Shown piece after piece: positions 6,562-9,474 of a stretch of 9,474 bases of DNA. Numbering within the stretch: position 1 is the stretch's first letter; each line of letters starts with the position of its first letter. A model generated the notes under the pieces. That model did not search any database. It saw only the letters and a program-made list of their open reading frames with translations, and was not told the origin of the DNA. The position numbers were made by a program, and so were the translations under genes. Source of the DNA: Bacillota bacterium (GTDB taxonomy: Bacteria; Bacillota; UBA4882; UBA8346). The stretch spans positions 1 to 9,474 of the forward strand of contig DNPQ01000308.1 in the NCBI GenBank assembly GCA_003501335.1, given 5' to 3'.

Positions 6562-8067
6562 ATGCGCATACTTGACCTTTCGATACGACCTTATGGATCT
6601 CCAATAGGTTACGGTCGCGGAGCCGTTGATCCAATGTTCAACTGGATTCCCGAACAATCAGTATTAAGCGAACCTGTGGGGGGAGAAAGAACTCCTACAG
6701 AAATTATGTCATACCATGATCTGCTTTTTTATCGAATAGGACCTTTTTATGATGAAATCTATCAACTTGGAACTTTAACTACAAAACCATATTGTACTTA
6801 TATTACATACAGTGGAGTAGGAAAGCATTTAGCTGTTTTGCCGGCAAATCGGTTAGTCGGGAGAGCGAAAGTCATTGATATTCAAATCGAACCTGGGGAA
6901 GAAATCAAACTGAATGGAGTTATGAATCGAGTAACTTCAGTTTTAGAATCCGATGATATTGTGATTTTCCGAACCGGCTATAGTAAAGAACGCCCTTCTT
7001 TACCCTCGCACTCGTATGCCATGAACAGCCCTTTTCTTAGTTTGGAAGTTGTCCAATGGTTAATTGGAAAGGGAATTAAACTGTTTGCGACTGACTTACG
7101 CAATGTTGAACCTTTTGGCAGGAATGGGATTAGGAAAACGTTTAACCAGGCAGGTATTCCAGTTGTTGAAGATTTAGCAAATCTTACTCAATTAGCGAGT
7201 GATGAAGTCTTTTTAATGGTAGGTCTGCCTTTACCCATTTTTGGAGCGTCGGGAGGACCAGTGAGAGTGATGGCTTTTCAAAGCCCCCTTGATTTATCTA
7301 AACCTATAGATTGTACATTCCAATTAAGCTACCCAGATGCTGAAGCGAATTCACCCTATCCGTTTGAACCTCCGCTCCCCGAAAGAATTGAACCGCGAGA
7401 TTTGATTAGCCAGGTGAGCGCGTGGACGCGTGTTAACCCGTTTGATATCGTTGATTCACAAGGGGACATCTTAGCAACAGAGATGTATATTAATTACAGT
7501 CATAACAGTACTACTCATATTGAAGGACCATGTTTTGATCCCATCGGAGAACATGGAATTTCTGATGAGCTTTTACGTCGTTATCATACTATGCCTTTAG
7601 ATCGCCTTACAGGTCCGGCATGTTTAATTGACCTAAGCAATATCGCTGGAGCGCAGCAGATGATTACTACCAAAATGTTGAAGAAAGCCAATCCTCAAAT
7701 ATATCCCGGTGATATTGCAGTCATAAGGACGAATTATAACGAATGGTTTTTATATGGCCGAAATATGTTAGAAAACGTACCAGGGTTCACAACCGAGGCT
7801 GCTGAGTGGTTGGCGGATCAGGGAATAAAGTGTTTTGTCATTGATGCGCCATCTCATGAACGATGCGAACCGCGTTCTGGAAATCCCGGGATGCGATATA
7901 CGGCCCAAGACTGTCACTATGCATTTTTTAATCGAGATATCCCCATTGTGGACCATGGGATGAATTTTTCTTATATTAGAAGCAAAAGAATGCAAATAGC
8001 TATCCTCCCTTTATTCGCAAAAAATCAACCCAATGCGGTACCGGCTCAAATCATTGGCCTTGAATGA
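6562..8067 (+). CDS. Double-domain cyclase-family (KynB/isatin hydrolase-like) protein, second paralog
   Basis: This 501-residue protein is collinear with its upstream neighbour and about half identical by eye: shared YRIGPFY, LGTLT.KPY.TYITY, VVEDLANL, PLPIFGA.GGPVRV, YSH.STTH.EGP, DELLRRY and AVPAQ.I. Domain 1 (about 1-240) again lacks the proximal metal motif (TKPYCTYITY). It also has Arg191 where the first paralog has His192, so only E203 of the distal pair remains. Domain 2 (about 300-501) keeps H314, H319 and E321 in YSHNSTTHIEGP, DAPSHER, and H452 to D464, again 12 apart. The second half is therefore the likely catalytic half, while the first half looks structural or regulatory. The 25-nt gap with AAGGAGG (6550-6556) places it in one operon with the first paralog, suggesting a hetero-oligomer or two related reactions. 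No terminator follows its stop before the rbsD remnant. Confidence 0.82.
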   Translation: MRILDLSIRPYGSPIGYGRGAVDPMFNWIPEQSVLSEPVGGERTPTEIMSYHDLLFYRIGPFYDEIYQLGTLTTKPYCTYITYSGVGKHLAVLPANRLVGRAKVIDIQIEPGEEIKLNGVMNRVTSVLESDDIVIFRTGYSKERPSLPSHSYAMNSPFLSLEVVQWLIGKGIKLFATDLRNVEPFGRNGIRKTFNQAGIPVVEDLANLTQLASDEVFLMVGLPLPIFGASGGPVRVMAFQSPLDLSKPIDCTFQLSYPDAEANSPYPFEPPLPERIEPRDLISQVSAWTRVNPFDIVDSQGDILATEMYINYSHNSTTHIEGPCFDPIGEHGISDELLRRYHTMPLDRLTGPACLIDLSNIAGAQQMITTKMLKKANPQIYPGDIAVIRTNYNEWFLYGRNMLENVPGFTTEAAEWLADQGIKCFVIDAPSHERCEPRSGNPGMRYTAQDCHYAFFNRDIPIVDHGMNFSYIRSKRMQIAILPLFAKNQPNAVPAQIIGLE

Positions 8068-8141
8068 TTAAATAAATAACTTGCCGACCGCCCGATTAAA
8101 TATGCAGTAGTTTGAAATTATATCGAGATAGGAGCAAAAGT

Positions 8142-8243
8142 ATGAAGAAAGGTAGGATTTTTGAACAAACAGCTCAGTGAAGTCGTTGCAAGTCTGGAAC
8201 AATAGAATATTATCCAATTACCGAGAATGGCGGGATAACATGA
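8142..8243 (+). pseudogene. rbsD: Remnant of D-ribose pyranase gene (rbsD)
   Basis: ATG 8142 follows AGGAG (8130-8134) and encodes MKKGRI. Removing one T from the T-run at about 8157-8161 continues into LNKQLSEVVASLEQ. Together this matches the RbsD N-terminus (MKKG.ILN..LS.VIASLGHTD). The next frames read EYYPITENGGIT to a TGA at 8241-8243, weakly like the RbsD C-terminal GE.TPYANIIL..GV.F. If so, roughly 100 internal codons, including the catalytic region, are deleted. Intact RbsD (about 130-140 residues) interconverts pyranose and furanose forms of ribose. The immediately downstream rbsK remnant supports the call. The N-terminal match is good; the C-terminal one is tentative. Confidence 0.65.
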
Positions 8244-8262
8244 TAAACGGGAGGATAGTATT

Positions 8263-8860
8263 TTGGGCAGTTATATAAATGACCTGATGGGACGAGGTCC
8301 TCATTTGCCCCGTCCGGGAGAAACGGTGATTTCTATTGGGCTCTGGATGGAATGGGTTCAATCGGGCTGTTGCAGCCAAACGTAGGGCAGTGATGTTTTA
8401 ATGATTACCAAAGTTGGTCTGGACTTATTTGGCGATTCGGCAATATACAATTTAAAAAAAGAAAGTATTCCGACCCAGGACGTTTTTCGGGATGCGCAAG
8501 CCGCAACCGGAACGGCGTTGATAGTAGTTGATGAGTCAACCGGGCAGAATCAGATATTGTTGACGATGGGCGCTTGGCCTTGGTGGACATCTTGACACCG
8601 AACGAAGCTGAAGCATCTGCTTTTTCCGGTGTTAAAGTTGATGGTTTGGCGGGGGAGTTCGGGATGCTGCCAAACTAGGAGCTGGTGATGCATTTAATGG
8701 TGCGCTCGCTGCAACACTCGCCAAAGGCATGGATTCTTGCGAAGCGGTAAAAGTTAGTAATGTTGCAGCGTCCCTTTGGACTTCCCGTCGTGGCGCGGCA
8801 CAATTTATGGCCTATCGTGAGGAGAGTGAACAATATTTAAAGTACAAGAAAATTAAATAG
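8263..8860 (+). pseudogene. rbsK: Decayed ribokinase (rbsK, PfkB family) gene
   Basis: Ribokinase segments occur in order but in changing frames. LGSYINDLMGRGPHLPRPGE and TVISIG (8263-8340) is the substrate-side N-terminus. GSGWNGFNRAVAAKR (8339-8383) is a shifted frame over the GGKG.N.A region. GSDVLMITKVGLDLFGD then NLKKESIPTQDVFRDAQAAT and GTALIVVDESTGQNQ (8386-8556) returns to the first frame. VDILTPNEAEASAFSG (8583-8630) is in the third frame. LGAGDAFNGALAATLAKGM and onward (from 8675) to the TAG at 8858-8860 holds the catalytic GAGD motif. About 120 residues between the VVDE region and VDILTPNE are missing, and more near 8640, so no kinase can be made. A GGGAGG site (8250-8255) remains upstream. 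Intact relatives (about 300 residues) phosphorylate ribose or similar sugars at O5. Confidence 0.88.
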
Positions 8861-9085
8861 ACCAATCTTGATAGGATTTAGTAAAAGAGCCTCCCGCTTT
8901 TGATAGTCAGAAGTCTTGCAGATTTTATTTATGGAGTGAGTTTTTTCACGGACGTGGATAAGGTTAGGTACAGTTTAGGTCCATCAAAATAAAAAAAATT
9001 CAAAACCGGTAGCAGAATGAACTGTACCCTGTCGAGTGACAACACAAAAAATAGGCAGTCTTGGTTCGAACTGCTAAGGTTCACT
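8861..9085. other. Non-coding stretch after the rbsK remnant
   Basis: I see no gene or RNA gene here. It holds a weak AAAAG/CTTTT pair at about 8882-8900 around AGCCTCCCG, which looks like half of a lost terminator. It also holds the inverted repeat at 8967-9028 and a small palindrome, GTTCGAAC, at 9064-9071 within GCAGT/ACTGC arms. The sequence is probably a decayed intergenic region like the genes to its left. Confidence 0.4.
8967..9028. repeat. Widely spaced inverted repeat GGTACAGTT/AACTGTACC
   Basis: GGTACAGTT (8967-8975) and AACTGTACC (9020-9028) are perfect 9-bp inverted arms separated by 44 nt. No gene starts on either side: the segment lies between the rbsK remnant and the 3' end of a convergent gene. 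It could be a stranded operator pair from a deleted divergent promoter, or terminal repeats of a tiny mobile-element relic. The identity is not established. Confidence 0.5.
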
Positions 9086-9136
9086 AAAAAGAAAACCACT
9101 ATTACATTAAACTTTCTGTAAAGTGGTTTTCTTTTT
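9086..9136. terminator. Strong bidirectional intrinsic terminator
   Basis: AAAAAGAAAACCACT (9086-9100) and AGTGGTTTTCTTTTT (9122-9136) are perfect 15-bp arms. TTACA (9102-9106) and TGTAA (9117-9121) add five inner pairs after a single bulged A, leaving a 10-nt loop. Outer A-runs and T-runs supply the U-tract on either strand. It ends transcription from the cluster on the left and from the convergent minus-strand gene, whose stop is at 9149-9151. Confidence 0.88.
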
Positions 9137-9148
9137 AAGTATTTATCT

Positions 9149-9474
9149 TTACAACGTAATCTCTACCGGCTTACCGGTGAAAGAATAAACCATTGCCGAG
9201 GCTTCTGTGAAATAGAGAACCTCAAAAAGACCATCGTCCACTTTATACATTTTATTCAAGGAGGGAGTTGCTTCCAGCATCGCTTTGCGCGCCTCGGGCC
9301 TTGGATCTACCACTAACTTTCCGGTCAGGCGAATCCATTTGTCCCCAACCATGGCTGAGATTTCAACTTTCGGATTTTTACGGATTTGGGCAAATACTTT
9401 TTTCTGATTGTTGGTGCAAATATAGGTCTTGCCATCCCATTCCGCCACTGCCCCAAAGGGACGGACATGGGGTT
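9149..9474 (-). CDS. Pyridoxamine 5'-phosphate oxidase-family flavoprotein (partial, N-terminus beyond the right edge)
   Basis: The minus-strand frame is open to the window end and shows 107 residues. They begin PHVRPFGAVAEWDGKTYICT and include NNQKKVFAQIRKNPKVEISA, WIRLTGKLVVDPRPEARKAM, LEATPSLNKMY, then FEVLYFTEASA and the end KPVEITL. This is the split-barrel FMN-binding fold of PNPOx-like proteins of about 125-130 residues, so about 20-25 N-terminal residues are outside the window. The GTG at 9446-9448 inside the frame is not the start, because conserved sequence (RPFGAV) continues upstream. Members bind flavin in the cytoplasm and most have no defined substrate. The gene is convergent to the cluster, separated by the terminator at 9086-9136, and looks intact. 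Confidence 0.88.
   Translation of the reverse strand, partial: PHVRPFGAVAEWDGKTYICTNNQKKVFAQIRKNPKVEISAMVGDKWIRLTGKLVVDPRPEARKAMLEATPSLNKMYKVDDGLFEVLYFTEASAMVYSFTGKPVEITL

Noticed and set aside
8401..8595. Stand-alone 64-codon gene
   Set aside because: It is the VGLDLFGD...VVDE segment of ribokinase and belongs to the larger rbsK remnant.
8882..8900. Terminator after the rbsK remnant
   Set aside because: Only five A/T-rich pairs flank a GC-rich loop with no T-tract; it looks like one arm of a lost terminator.
9051..9078. tRNA-like TTCGAA T-loop sequence
   Set aside because: The flanking bases do not pair as a T-stem and no acceptor or anticodon arm is found.

Overview
The window is low-GC DNA from a Firmicutes-type bacterium. 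Strong AGGAGG-like ribosome sites, a SorC-family regulator, sigma-A-like promoter spacing and the gene families all fit this. The solute-binding protein has a signal peptidase I-type signal with no lipobox cysteine. That would suit a diderm Firmicute (Negativicutes/Sporomusaceae-like) better than a typical monoderm one, but this is an inference from one gene.

Layout. At 135-600 (minus) lies a frameshifted, truncated flavodoxin-family reductase. At 785-8067 (plus) lies an intact co-directional cluster: a SorC-type sugar-sensing regulator with a good promoter and a perfect palindrome in its leader; a family 1 solute-binding protein; two CUT1/MalFG-type permeases that overlap their upstream neighbours (TAATG and ATGA); then two paralogous proteins of about 500 residues. 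Each of these is a tandem fusion of two cyclase-family (PF04199, KynB/isatin hydrolase-like) metal-hydrolase domains. No transporter ATPase is encoded here, so one must be supplied from elsewhere. At 8142-8860 lie decayed remnants of a ribose module, an rbsD fragment then an rbsK fragment, broken by several frameshifts and internal deletions. A strong bidirectional terminator (9086-9136) separates them from a convergent pyridoxamine 5'-phosphate oxidase-like flavoprotein gene that runs off the right edge.

How the genes may work together. The SorC protein probably senses a small (phosphorylated?) effector and controls the importer plus the cyclase pair. The importer would bring in a carbohydrate-like or heterocyclic compound, and the two cyclases would hydrolyse a lactone, cyclic amide or related bond in it. 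The substrate cannot be read from the sequence.

The most unusual parts are: (1) the double-domain cyclase pair, in which the N-terminal halves have lost the proximal metal motif while the C-terminal halves keep a variant of it; (2) a terminator-grade hairpin inside the first codons of the first permease gene, well placed to set the ratio of binding protein to permease; and (3) the decay of genes on both flanks around an intact core.
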